Assembly: GCA_964636885.1 (NCBI GenBank)
Contig: CAZWVA010000005.1
Location: 1-64,000, forward strand
DNA length: 64,000 bases
Direction: 5' to 3'
DNA from: CAZWVA01 sp964636885
Lineage (GTDB): Bacteria; Desulfobacterota_D; UBA1144; Nemesobacterales; CSP1-2
Below, piece by piece: positions 1 through 8,233 of this stretch; position 1 is the stretch's first letter, and every line of letters starts with the position of its first letter. The translations under genes and the position numbers were made by a program. The notes beneath the pieces were generated by a model that did not search any database, had not been told where the DNA came from, and was given only the letters and a program-made list of their open reading frames with translations.

Positions 1-713
1 CCGTTGCCAAACACGGGAACCGGTCTGTATCGAGTCAGGTGGGGAGTGCGGATGTCCTCGAAGAACTGGGGGTCAATATCAACCTGTCTCCAAGAGGAGC
101 GGAGCGGTGCTTAAATGAGGTTGGAATCGCCTTTCTCTTTGCCCCCCTTTACCATCCCGCCATGAAGGGGGTCTCTCAGCCAAGAAAGGATATAGGGATA
201 AGAACGATATTTAATATTCTGGGGCCTATCACAAATCCTGCTGGGGTCAAGCACAAGGTTATGGGGGTCTATTCAGAGGTGTTGGTCTCTCCGATAGCGA
301 AGGTGCTAAGGAACCTGGGATACGTGAGGGCGATGGTCGTTCACGGTTCCGATTCCCTCGATGAGATAACGGTGACGGGGAAAACCCAGATAGCGGAGCT
401 CAGAGACGGGATGGTGAAAACCTACCAGTTTGATCCGGCGGATCTGGGGTTTAAAAGAAGAAGGCTTGAGGAGCTAAAGGGCGGTAGTGCTAAAGAGAAC
501 GCTCAGATTCTCCTTTCGATACTAAGAGGAGAAGAGAGGGAAGCAAAAAGAGAGGTCTCCGTGTTAAACGCTGCTGCAGCTATCTTGGTTGCAGGTGCGG
601 CCTCGGACATGAAAGAGGCGATTGGGAAGGCTGAGGAGTCAATAGATACGAGAAAGGCTTTAAATAAGCTTAACGACCTGATTAGGTTTACGAGAAACTG
701 GACGGAGTCCTAA
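1..713 (+). CDS. trpD: Anthranilate phosphoribosyltransferase, 5' end cut by window
   Basis: Transfers the phosphoribosyl group of PRPP to anthranilate in tryptophan synthesis (cytoplasmic). The frame is open from base 3. The residues before the first in-frame GTG (39) read VAKHGNRSVSSQVGSADV, the conserved substrate-binding segment of the family, so 39 is not the true start and the gene begins upstream of the window. NILGPITNPAG and VVHGSDSLDEIT are further family motifs. About 236 of the usual ~340 residues are visible. trpC follows after 23 bases, so the two form a trpDC operon on the + strand. Confidence 0.95.
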   Translation, partial: VAKHGNRSVSSQVGSADVLEELGVNINLSPRGAERCLNEVGIAFLFAPLYHPAMKGVSQPRKDIGIRTIFNILGPITNPAGVKHKVMGVYSEVLVSPIAKVLRNLGYVRAMVVHGSDSLDEITVTGKTQIAELRDGMVKTYQFDPADLGFKRRRLEELKGGSAKENAQILLSILRGEEREAKREVSVLNAAAAILVAGAASDMKEAIGKAEESIDTRKALNKLNDLIRFTRNWTES

Positions 714-736
714 AAATACGCACGTCTCCCCTTAAT

Positions 737-1519
737 ATGATCCTTGAGAGAATCATTCAAAATAAGAAAGTCGAGGTTGAAAGGGCAAAAAAGTCGAGTC
801 CATTGGAGTCGATCTCCTCTCAAATTGAAGGAACCCAAGCCCCAAAGGGTTTCTTTAGGGCGATAGAGCCAGATGGGAGGGTGAAAATCATAGCGGAGAT
901 TAAATGCGCCTCTCCTTCAAAGGGGGTTCTTAGAGAGGATTTTAATCCTGTCGAGATCGCAAGGGGCTATAGCGAGGGGGGAGCTTCAGCGATCTCCGTT
1001 CTTACGGATAGGGAGTTCTTTAATGGGGATCTCTCTCACCTACGTGAGGTTAGAGATGCGGTCGAAACGCCGCTCCTAAGAAAGGATTTTATCGTAGATC
1101 CCTATCAGGTTTATGAGTCGAGGCTCTACGGTGCGGATGCGGTTCTTCTAATCGCCTCGGTACTTGAGGGAAAGGCCCTCTGTGAGCTTCTAAGACTCGT
1201 TCATTCCCTGGGCATGGAGGCCGTTGTGGAGGTGCACGACGAGGAGGATCTTGAAAAGGCCCTATATGCCGGAAGCGGTGTAATAGGGATAAACAACAGG
1301 GATCTCAAGACCTTTGACGTCAACCTTGATGTGTCAATAAGGCTCTCAAGGTTAATCCCGAAGGGAAGGGTAGTGATCGCCGAGAGCGGGATTGGTTCAA
1401 TCGAGGATATAAGGAGGCTAATAGGAGAGGGGATCCATGTGTTTCTCATAGGGGAAGCGTTTATGAGGGCAAAATCCCCGGGTGCCGAACTCGCTAGGTT
1501 ACTCTCCCAGTGCGGCTAG
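737..1519 (+). CDS. trpC: Indole-3-glycerol-phosphate synthase
   Basis: Closes the indole ring from CdRP in tryptophan synthesis. At 260 residues it is the normal length for a monofunctional TrpC TIM barrel. Visible motifs: IIAEIKCASPSKG (catalytic Lys and phosphate-binding loop, about residues 50-62), LLRKDFIVDPYQ (catalytic Lys, about 115), VVEVHDEEDLEKA, IGINNRDLKTF and VIAESGI near the C-terminus. The ATG start follows trpD closely, which supports cotranscription. There is no fused TrpF domain. Confidence 0.96.
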   Translation: MILERIIQNKKVEVERAKKSSPLESISSQIEGTQAPKGFFRAIEPDGRVKIIAEIKCASPSKGVLREDFNPVEIARGYSEGGASAISVLTDREFFNGDLSHLREVRDAVETPLLRKDFIVDPYQVYESRLYGADAVLLIASVLEGKALCELLRLVHSLGMEAVVEVHDEEDLEKALYAGSGVIGINNRDLKTFDVNLDVSIRLSRLIPKGRVVIAESGIGSIEDIRRLIGEGIHVFLIGEAFMRAKSPGAELARLLSQCG

Positions 1520-1546
1520 GGTATAATAGGAATCCTCAATCACTGC

Positions 1547-1951
1547 CTATTCGATGAGTCCCGCATCCCTAAGCATCTTTTCATGATCAAAGGCGAGTTT
1601 TATGGATCTTAATTCCTCCTTTAAGAACGCCTTTACCTCTTTAGTCTCTTTGCTTGTTCTTAGGCTCCCTCCGGTGGGCCTGCATAGAAAGGAGATCGAA
1701 ACGAAGTGCCCTCTTGGGTCCCTTCCTGGATCGGAGTAAACGCCTATAAGCCTCTCTATTCTAATATCGAGTCCGGTTTCTTCCTTTGCTTCCCTTATCA
1801 CAGCATCCTCAACCCTTTCTCCATACTCGACAACACCTCCTGGAAGTGCCCAGTGATCCTTATAGGGATCGAAAACCCTTTTTACTAGGACTATCCTCCC
1901 GTCATCCGTAATTATGATTGCGTCTACTGTCAGTGTGATCGATCTCTTCAT
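1547..1951 (-). CDS. NUDIX hydrolase, 134 residues
   Basis: Small cytoplasmic pyrophosphohydrolase of the NUDIX superfamily. The Nudix box is complete: G-x5-E-x7-REAKEETGL, starting at GGVVEYGERVEDA about residue 38. The N-terminal strand (ITLTVDAIIITDDGRIVLVKR) and the FDPYKDHWALPGG substrate-loop region are as in MutT/ADP-ribose-pyrophosphatase-like members. The substrate cannot be told from sequence. It converges on trpC (27 bases apart) and is divergent from the small membrane gene at 2040. Confidence 0.9.
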   Translation of the reverse strand: MKRSITLTVDAIIITDDGRIVLVKRVFDPYKDHWALPGGVVEYGERVEDAVIREAKEETGLDIRIERLIGVYSDPGRDPRGHFVSISFLCRPTGGSLRTSKETKEVKAFLKEELRSIKLAFDHEKMLRDAGLIE

Positions 1952-2039
1952 CTAGACCTCCCTTCCTTGACTATCCTCTCTTTGTGTTAGACTATGTTCA
2001 ATCTCGATGGTTAAAGGATAACAGGGAGAAAGAGTAAAG

Positions 2040-2351
2040 ATGGAAGAAGAGAAAAAACGAAGGAAAAACCCCACACTTGCCCTTATACTTTCGGCTGTAT
2101 TTCCGGGGCTTGGACAGATTTATAATAATCAGGTGCCTAAGGGGGTTATCTTTCTGGTTCTTAATACGATTATCAATTTTCTTCTGTATGAGCCGCTTCA
2201 GAGGGTTTTTGAAGCCAAGGGCGGTATGCCGGATAGGCCTACGCTCGTCGTTGTGTCTGGATATACGATAGCAGGAATGGTATTATGGCTCTTCTCCATA
2301 ATAGATGCCAAAAAAACGGCAGAAATGATAAATAGGGGGAAAGTGACATAG
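2040..2351 (+). CDS. Small membrane protein, TM2-like, function unknown
   Basis: A 103-residue protein with a charged N-terminus (EEEKKRRKNP), then LALILSAVFPGLGQIYN, a Pro-Gly-Leu-Gly-Gln turn typical of small TM2/DUF5683-like membrane proteins. There are about three hydrophobic segments (residues 12-30, 33-52, 72-92). The ATG follows a purine-rich stretch ending in AGAAAGAGTAAAG. The role is unknown; such proteins are thought to sit in the inner membrane. It is convergent with obg (44 bases between). Confidence 0.7.
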   Translation: MEEEKKRRKNPTLALILSAVFPGLGQIYNNQVPKGVIFLVLNTIINFLLYEPLQRVFEAKGGMPDRPTLVVVSGYTIAGMVLWLFSIIDAKKTAEMINRGKVT

Positions 2352-2395
2352 AGCGTGGTAGAAAAACCGACTACAACAGAGAGAGGGTTATACGT

Positions 2396-3406
2396 TTATT
2401 TTGAAAGCCCTTCCAACCTCCTCCCCACCTCCTTTACAAGCTCCTTTATCCCCTCTCCAGTTACCGAGGAGATGGGGAATACCTCTATTCCCATTTTATT
2501 GAAGTAACCCTTTACCTCTTTAAGCCTTTCTCTAGCCTCTGTTATGTCGATCTTGTTTGGTGCTATAATCTGGGGCTTCCTCCTAAGTTCCGGGCTATAG
2601 GCCGCTAGTTCTTCATTCGTGACCTTATAGTCCTCTATCGGGTCTCTACCTGTTAAGGGTGAGAGGTCAAGAAGATGGATAAGGAGTCTTGTCCGCTCTA
2701 TGTGCTTTAGGAACCTTATACCTACTCCCGCCCCCTCATGTGCCCCCTTTATGAGTCCTGGAATATCGGCGACTACGAATGTTTTCCCCTCGTTGTAACT
2801 CACAACACCCAGGTTGGGTACGAGGGTGGTAAAGGGGTAATCGGCGATCTTGGGACGCGCCGCCGAGATCCTTGAGATGAGTGTCGACTTCCCGGCATTT
2901 GGAAAGCCGATAATCCCGACATCTGCAAGGAGCTTGAGTTCGAGAATGAGGGTTCTTTCTTCTCCCTCCTCGCCCGGCTCTGCGTATCTTGGAGCCTGGT
3001 TTGTTGGTGTTGCGAATCGGGCGTTTCCTCTTCCTCCTCTTCCCCCTCTTGCGACAAGGAGGGTTTGACCGTCCTCCGTAAGGTCTCCTAGGATCTCTCC
3101 GGTTGTGAGGTCTCTTACGACTGTTCCAACGGGGACAGGGATAAAAAGGGGCGGCGCGTTTTTTCCGTGTTGGTTTTTTCCCCTTCCGTGCTCCCCGTTT
3201 TGTGCCCTGTAGTGTTGTTTGTAGTGGTGGTCGAGAAGTGAGGTCATGTTTTCTTTCGCTATCAGAATGACGTCTCCACCATCGCCGCCGTCTCCACCAT
3301 CGGGGCCGCCACGCGGGACGAATTTCTCCCGCCTAAAGCTCACGCACCCTTTCCCCCCGCGCCCAGATTTCACGTATATCTTTGCCTCGTCTATGAATTT
3401 GACCAT
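2396..3406 (-). CDS. obg: GTPase Obg/CgtA
   Basis: Ribosome-associated GTPase involved in 50S assembly and stress control. At 336 residues it is the length of the short, two-domain bacterial form. The N-terminal glycine-rich Obg fold spans about residues 1-158 (GGKGCVSFRREKFVPRGGPD). The G domain follows with G1 GFPNAGKST (about 166), G2 TT in the YPFTTLVP switch, G3 DIPGLI, G4 as PNKID (in place of the usual NKxD context) and G5 SS(V/A)TGEG. The C-terminal OCT domain of some Obg proteins is absent. The ATG start is at GTGMVKFIDEAKIYVKSG-type sequence, which is normal for the family. Confidence 0.96.
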   Translation of the reverse strand: MVKFIDEAKIYVKSGRGGKGCVSFRREKFVPRGGPDGGDGGDGGDVILIAKENMTSLLDHHYKQHYRAQNGEHGRGKNQHGKNAPPLFIPVPVGTVVRDLTTGEILGDLTEDGQTLLVARGGRGGRGNARFATPTNQAPRYAEPGEEGEERTLILELKLLADVGIIGFPNAGKSTLISRISAARPKIADYPFTTLVPNLGVVSYNEGKTFVVADIPGLIKGAHEGAGVGIRFLKHIERTRLLIHLLDLSPLTGRDPIEDYKVTNEELAAYSPELRRKPQIIAPNKIDITEARERLKEVKGYFNKMGIEVFPISSVTGEGIKELVKEVGRRLEGLSK

Positions 3407-3536
3407 CGTCTCCTCGTTCTATTGAGATATCGTTTCTACACATTTTAAATATATCCGTTCTATCGGGGAGTTGATAAACCCCGTTCTATGGATCCTTAAA
3501 TAATCCGGTTTGGAATGTAAGAGTAGGTGGAAGCTT

Positions 3537-3869
3537 CTAGTATCGGTTTTGTAGAATACGGTCTATCCCATTGACCTCGGTCGTGAACGCTATTCCCATC
3601 TTGGGATGTATTCCGGGCAGGGTAGGGGATACCCATGCGACGACACCCTTGGCTACAATAATCTCATCCATTCTGCCGTCTTCTATGCTCTTCCCATCCA
3701 TATAGATATGGACCTCTATTATAGACCTAGGAGGGAAGACCCTGTGGGATTCGATTCCGACGCCGTTTCTTGAGATATTTACGGTGTAGCCCGAGGAGTT
3801 AACACCGTGTAAGCCGTATCTGACCCTCTTTCTGAATGGGATTCTTCTTGAAAGCCTACGATTTGCCAT
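3537..3869 (-). CDS. PilZ-domain protein (c-di-GMP binding candidate)
   Basis: About 110 residues making a single PilZ domain. The signature is present: an Arg-rich start (NRRLSRRIPFRKRVRYG) for the RxxxR loop and NISRNGVGIES for the (D/N)xSxxG motif about 25 residues later. PilZ proteins bind cyclic di-GMP. ATG at 3869 is preferred over 3884 because GGTGAG lies 7 bases before it. A GEMM-I riboswitch controls the pil operon 3 kb away, so cyclic di-GMP appears twice in this neighbourhood. The partner protein is unknown. Confidence 0.8.
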   Translation of the reverse strand: MANRRLSRRIPFRKRVRYGLHGVNSSGYTVNISRNGVGIESHRVFPPRSIIEVHIYMDGKSIEDGRMDEIIVAKGVVAWVSPTLPGIHPKMGIAFTTEVNGIDRILQNRY

Positions 3870-3990
3870 TATGTATCTCACCACCCTTTGGTTTTCGCTT
3901 TTCCGATCTAGTTATATGCCGATTTAACCGGACGCGAATCGGACTTTGGTATTATTTTTGTGAAAAAAAGCGGAGTGTTCTCTGGGATCT

Positions 3991-4006
3991 TATAACTTTA
4001 GTTATA
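3991..4006. promoter_or_regulatory. Perfect 7-bp dyad in divergent intergenic region
   Basis: TATAACT-tt-AGTTATA lies between the divergent PilZ gene and the AI-2E family permease. It is a possible operator, but it is AT-rich and stands alone, so this is only a candidate. Confidence 0.25.
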
Positions 4007-4098
4007 GGGATCTTAAACGGAAATAGGTATGGACATGGAAGTCATACTTTTTTGAAACCCGGATAATTTAATTTATATTTGTCAGAGGAGCTCAACAG

Positions 4099-5166
4099 AT
4101 GATTAGACAGCAGATCTTTTCCTGGTTTTTTTTTGGGATCTTTCTTCTCTTGATTTACCTTCTCTATCAGGTTCTAAGGCCGTTTGCCTTTTCTCTTTTC
4201 TGGGCTGGGATCCTGACTCTTACGCTTTATCCCCTCCACGAACGCCTTACCAGGTTTCTTAGGAATAGAGCGGGGGTTTCATCCGTTATAATGACGATAG
4301 GCGCCACCTTGGTTATCGTTCTTCCACTGGTTGTGGTTGTTGCTACCTTAGCGGTTGAGATGTTCGATATCTTTCAGGGATTGAGAGACAGGGTCGAGCT
4401 TGCGAATCTAGGTACTATGGCGGAACGATTGAAACGGCATATCCCTGTAGGCCTCGTTGAAGAGGTGGAGAAGAGGTTTGACTTAGGCGATCTGCGTTTC
4501 GAACAAGTGGTGTTAAACGGTATAGGGACACTAAGCAAGTATGTTTTCGATCAGGTTCAGCAGGGGGCGAAAAACCTTACCACATTGGTTATCGGTTTTG
4601 CGATAATGATCTTTGCTCTTTTTTTCTTCTTCCGCGACGGGAGGGTTTTATATGAAGAGATAAGGTATTTGATCCCCATGACCGATGAGCAAAAAGACAG
4701 GATATTCAACCGTTTCTATGGCATCCTTAACGCTGTGATTATCGGCGTTCTTGCCACGGCGGCTGTTCAGGGGATTATAACGGGGGTTATTTTCTGGGTA
4801 CTCGGGATCTCTTTTGCCGTACTCGCTGGTGTCCTAACCTTTATATTTTGTTTTCTTCCCATAGGGGGTTCTGTATTTGTTTGGCTTCCGGTTGGGGTCT
4901 ATCTTCTTATTGCTGGAGAGGTATTCAAAGGGGTCACTCTTCTTATCCTTGGGGGGTTGGTTGTAAGCTCAATTGATAATCTCTTAAAACCCTGGATTAT
5001 CGGCGGTAAGGTAAAACTGCCAACGCTTTTTCTTTTCTTGAGTATACTGGGAAGTGTAAAGGCCTTTGGTTTCTCTGGGATTATTATCGGTCCGGTGCTT
5101 CTCGTTGTCTTTATCAGCTTTGTGGAGATCTACAAGGTAGAATACAGAGAGCAGAAGCAGGGTTAA
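4099..5166 (+). CDS. AI-2E family transporter / PerM-like permease
   Basis: A 355-residue polytopic inner-membrane protein with the layout of the AI-2E/PerM (YhhT, TqsA) family. There are two N-terminal helices (residues 5-40), a third (60-88), an amphipathic cytoplasmic stretch (90-155), then four or five helices (163-185, 208-240, 243-280, 305-340). The family signature near the C-terminus is visible as SSIDNLLKPWIIGGKVKLPTL followed by a hydrophobic GFSGIIIGP segment. The transported substrate is not predictable. ATG with GGAG about 10 bases upstream. Monocistronic between convergent neighbours. Confidence 0.88.
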   Translation: MIRQQIFSWFFFGIFLLLIYLLYQVLRPFAFSLFWAGILTLTLYPLHERLTRFLRNRAGVSSVIMTIGATLVIVLPLVVVVATLAVEMFDIFQGLRDRVELANLGTMAERLKRHIPVGLVEEVEKRFDLGDLRFEQVVLNGIGTLSKYVFDQVQQGAKNLTTLVIGFAIMIFALFFFFRDGRVLYEEIRYLIPMTDEQKDRIFNRFYGILNAVIIGVLATAAVQGIITGVIFWVLGISFAVLAGVLTFIFCFLPIGGSVFVWLPVGVYLLIAGEVFKGVTLLILGGLVVSSIDNLLKPWIIGGKVKLPTLFLFLSILGSVKAFGFSGIIIGPVLLVVFISFVEIYKVEYREQKQG

Positions 5167-5194
5167 TCCACATTCGGACTCACGACACGAGAGA

Positions 5195-6073
5195 TTAAAG
5201 GGGTTTTTTTAGAGCCTGCTTTCTCTTTAATGTGAGTAGTATAAGAGTAGATAGAAGCACACCCTTAAACCCGTCTTCGTCGTCTTTTAGAGACTGGATG
5301 TACTCGATATTCTCCTTTATGGATTCATCGTCGGGAGCGATTTTTAAAGCGCTTTTTAGAACATCCAACGCTTCGTCATACCATCCCTTTTCAGCCATGG
5401 AGAACGCAAGGGAGTTATACGCAGGGACAAAATCGGGATAGGCATTTATGATTTCTCTGTACTTACGCATGGATTCGTCTATCCATCCGAAGTCCAGATA
5501 GCAATTCCCGATTGACAGTTGAGCCCACACGTCGCTTGGAAAAAGATCAACGTGCTTTTTTAATTCCTGAAGCGCTTCTTTTGTCCATCCCATATCGAAG
5601 TAGCATAACCCTAGTTGATAGTGGATTTCATCCTTTATGTAATCCGAGTCCGAATCCAACCGCAGGCACTCTGTAAATTCTGATATCGCATCCTCGTAGC
5701 ATCCAATAGCCCTGTAGGTTAAGGCCAGGTTCCATTTTGCCATTATGTGGTTTGGCTCGATTGAAAGGGCTTTTTGAAACGAGTTTAGTGCGTCCTTATA
5801 ACGACCCATTCTTGCGAGTGTGATCCCAAGCTGTGTCCAGATATAAGGGTCTTCGGGGCCTAGTTCAATCGCCTTTCCAAAGTACATTATGGACGTTCCG
5901 AATTCTTCCATCGCATCGTAAGTAAGCGCAAATGACAAATAGACCTCCGGGTCGTGTGGAGCGATCTTTAAAGCCTTGGCGAGTTCTTTTAGTGCCTCTT
6001 CAAACCTTCCGGCTTCTTTGAAGTTGTCGGCTTTATTCAAGATCCTTTCGAGTCTTCCCATATCTTGCTCCAT
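5195..6073 (-). CDS. TPR-repeat protein
   Basis: Contains about seven to eight tetratricopeptide repeats, for example ADNFKEAGRFEEALKELAKA, AWTQ-type PYIWTQLGITLARMGRYKDA and LGLCYFDMGWTKEALQELKK. It is likely a soluble protein-protein scaffold. The frame is open to a TTG at 6163, but the extra N-terminus is non-repeat and there is no ribosome-binding site before that TTG. The Met at 6073 (MEQDMGRLERIL) begins the helical part, so it is chosen with modest certainty. The partner is unknown. It is divergent from the pil operon leader. Confidence 0.75.
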   Translation of the reverse strand: MEQDMGRLERILNKADNFKEAGRFEEALKELAKALKIAPHDPEVYLSFALTYDAMEEFGTSIMYFGKAIELGPEDPYIWTQLGITLARMGRYKDALNSFQKALSIEPNHIMAKWNLALTYRAIGCYEDAISEFTECLRLDSDSDYIKDEIHYQLGLCYFDMGWTKEALQELKKHVDLFPSDVWAQLSIGNCYLDFGWIDESMRKYREIINAYPDFVPAYNSLAFSMAEKGWYDEALDVLKSALKIAPDDESIKENIEYIQSLKDDEDGFKGVLLSTLILLTLKRKQALKKPL

Positions 6074-6156
6074 AGTGCCTTTGGTATTGCCTAAAAGCAT
6101 ATTTATTGTGAAAGCCGTTGTCAACAATCTAACCCTTTTATCGAGTTGCCCGGCAC

Positions 6157-6185
6157 TTGACAACGGGGTATTTAAGTAGTATTTT
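6157..6185 (+). promoter_or_regulatory. Sigma-70-type promoter of the pil leader
   Basis: TTGACA, 17 bases, TATTTT. Transcription would begin just before the GEMM-I aptamer at 6199 and run to pilM, giving a leader of about 360 bases. Confidence 0.55.
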
Positions 6186-6198
6186 TGAGTAAAAACGT

Positions 6199-6303
6199 AT
6201 ATCTAACCGATAAAGGCAAACTGCACAAATAGGCAGTCGCAAAGCCTACGATCTGTGAGTTCTTAAGAACTTTAAGATAGCGGGGTTACCGAAGTTAGGT
6301 ATG
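6199..6303 (+). promoter_or_regulatory. Cyclic di-GMP class I (GEMM-I) riboswitch
   Basis: The conserved GEMM-I core blocks appear in order: GGCAAAC (6224), a short P2 hairpin (CTGC/GCAG), GTCGCAAAGCC (6236), a P3 arm with an AGTTC-ttaa-GAACT hairpin, and AGCGGGGTTACCG (6279). P1 is closed by 6199-6207 (ATATCTAAC) with GTTAGGTAT at about 6293-6301. The bases equivalent to G20 and C92 of the Vibrio Vc2 aptamer are G and C, which favours c-di-GMP over the cGAMP-selective variant that has A at position 20. It lies 250 bases before pilM and is oriented to control the pilMNOPQ operon. The expression platform is not clear. Confidence 0.9.
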
Positions 6304-6456
6304 AAAACACCACCATCCGACCGTATACCGTCTTGCGAAAAAAGAACCTCAAGGGTCTCCTTTCTCTTCTCCGTTTTCTATGAGTTATCATCGAGAGATA
6401 CGGGTCCTTTTTCGCTGGTTTCTATAATAGACTTAAACGGGTGTATTAAGGGTGAT

Positions 6457-6480
6457 CGACCGTGATCGGTCGTATTTTCC
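6457..6480 (+). terminator. Hairpin plus short T-rich tail in pil leader
   Basis: CGACCG-tgat-CGGTCG makes a perfect 6-bp stem and is followed by TATTTT. It sits between the riboswitch and pilM and could be the conditional terminator of the expression platform, but the T-tract is poor. No antiterminator pairing was established. Confidence 0.3.
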
Positions 6481-6500
6481 CCAGTTTTTTAAATAATGTA

Positions 6501-6529
6501 TTGCAAAAAATTAGAAAAAGTGGTTAAAT
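6501..6529 (+). promoter_or_regulatory. Possible proximal pilM promoter
   Basis: TTGCAA, 17 bases, TTAAAT, ending 25 bases before the pilM start. If active it would bypass the riboswitch. Confidence 0.35.
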
Positions 6530-6554
6530 TAGGATCGTAACCAAGGAGGATGGC

Positions 6555-7604
6555 TTGATTTTTGGAAGAAAGGACTCTATCGGATTGGACATTGGCTCGA
6601 GTGCGATAAAGCTTGCCGAGCTGAAAGAGACGAAAAAGGGATACCAGCTAAAGAACATAGGGGAAACCCTCCTTCCTCCTGAAGCCATAGTCAACAAGGT
6701 CATAACCAATCGTGAAGCCGTATCGGAAACGTTATACACACTGATCGAAGATCTAGGGATAAAGACCAAGAACGTTGTAATCTCGATCTCGGGACACTCC
6801 GTGATTATAAAGAAGGTGAGCCTTCCTAGGATGACGGAAAAGGAGCTTCGGGAGGCGATTCCCTGGGAACTCGAGCAGTATATTCCGCAGAGTGTTGAGG
6901 ATGTGAATTACGATTTTCAGATACTCCCTGGACAAACCCCGGAAGGGAACATGGATGTGTTAATCGTAGCGGCCAAGAAGGATATAGTAAACGACTACAT
7001 AGCGGTTGTAAACGATGCGGGTCTAACCCCTGTGGTATTGGATGTCGATGTCTTTGCCCTTGAGAATATGTACGAGGTAAACTACCCACAGTCCCCGGGG
7101 ATTGTGGCTCTAATCAATATCGGCGCTTCTGTAACGAATATAAATATCCTGAGGAACGGAATATCGGTTTTTACAAGGGACATAACGATAGGCGGAAACC
7201 AGTTTACGGAACTCATACAAAAGGAGTTTGACGTGGATTATGACGAAGCCGAGAGGATGAAAAACTCCCTCAGTCGTGGTGATTCTCAGCCGGAGCTTGA
7301 CAGGATATCACAGGACTTTACGGACTTAATATCCGGGGAGATAAAAAGGACCTTAGACTTTTTTTCTACTACACTGTGGAGAGAGAAGGTGGATAAGATC
7401 ATGGTTGGAGGAGGCACTTCCAAGGTGCCACGCATAAAAGACGTGCTGGAGGATGTAACTAACGCTTCGGTTGAGATCATCAATCCTTTTAGAAATATCT
7501 CCTATAACCCCTCCGATTTCGATCCCGAATACATTCAAGATATAGCCCCTAAAATGGGCGTTACTATAGGGCTTGCCCTGAGAAGGGTGGGAGATAGGCA
7601 ATGA
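6555..7604 (+). CDS. pilM: Type IV pilus assembly protein PilM
   Basis: Cytoplasmic actin-like ATPase of the type IV pilus alignment complex; it binds the N-terminus of PilN. At 349 residues it has the FtsA/PilM fold: phosphate-1 loop GLDIGSSAIKLAEL (about residues 10-23), LINIGASVTNINILRNG (phosphate-2, about 185) and IMVGGGTSKVP (adenosine region, about 276). The TTG start at 6555 is set by AAGGAGG four to five bases upstream. No ATG fits, because the protein opens with IFGRKDSIGLD as in homologues. The stop overlaps the pilN ATG (ATGA). Confidence 0.95.
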   Translation: MIFGRKDSIGLDIGSSAIKLAELKETKKGYQLKNIGETLLPPEAIVNKVITNREAVSETLYTLIEDLGIKTKNVVISISGHSVIIKKVSLPRMTEKELREAIPWELEQYIPQSVEDVNYDFQILPGQTPEGNMDVLIVAAKKDIVNDYIAVVNDAGLTPVVLDVDVFALENMYEVNYPQSPGIVALINIGASVTNINILRNGISVFTRDITIGGNQFTELIQKEFDVDYDEAERMKNSLSRGDSQPELDRISQDFTDLISGEIKRTLDFFSTTLWREKVDKIMVGGGTSKVPRIKDVLEDVTNASVEIINPFRNISYNPSDFDPEYIQDIAPKMGVTIGLALRRVGDRQ

Positions 7605-8233
7605 TAAGGATAAACCTTCTTCCTGTAGAAGAAAAAAGGGAGGTAAAGGGACTCGGCGAGTTTATAGTATACGTTTTTGTCATAATTGCCGTGCTCGTAG
7701 TACTCGTAGCTACGAATATAGTCCAGAATAAGAGGATAGCCAATACCAATAAAAGGATCGAAGACGTAAAGAGGCGAATCGCGAAGCTCGAAGACGTTAA
7801 GAAGAGGGTTGAGGAATTCAAGGCCAAGAATAAGGAGCTCGAGGATAGAATAAAAGCGATAGCCATACTCGAAGAAAACCGTACCGGCCCGCTTTTCGTT
7901 ATGGATTCCCTCTCATCGGCTGTCCCTGACAGGGCCTGGATCGATAAATTCACCGAGAAGTCGAGCGTTGCACAAATAGAGGGCATAGCCTGGGATGAGC
8001 GTACGGTTGCGGATTTTATGAAGAGATTGCAATCCTCCCCTTATTTTCAGAACGTGGAACTCAAGGTCATAAAGACGAAGGAAATACAGAACCTCCCCTT
8101 AAAGAATTTTGCTATCGAGTCCAAGCTTAACTATTCGGGAAAGGTTAAAACGGAAGAGGACCGGAAAGGAGCGGATACAAGACAGCAAAAATTAAACCAA
8201 AATCAGCGTAAGGCTGAGGGTGATAATGGGTAG
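7601..8233 (+). CDS. pilN: Type IV pilus assembly protein PilN
   Basis: Bitopic inner-membrane protein linking PilM to PilO. It starts MIRINLLP, the PilM-binding motif typical of PilN (INLLP). It has one TM helix (about residues 22-42), a long coiled coil (48-88) and a small ferredoxin-like periplasmic domain. The C-terminal tail is highly charged. It overlaps pilM by 4 bases and the next gene by about 8, so translation is coupled. Confidence 0.93.
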   Translation: MIRINLLPVEEKREVKGLGEFIVYVFVIIAVLVVLVATNIVQNKRIANTNKRIEDVKRRIAKLEDVKKRVEEFKAKNKELEDRIKAIAILEENRTGPLFVMDSLSSAVPDRAWIDKFTEKSSVAQIEGIAWDERTVADFMKRLQSSPYFQNVELKVIKTKEIQNLPLKNFAIESKLNYSGKVKTEEDRKGADTRQQKLNQNQRKAEGDNG

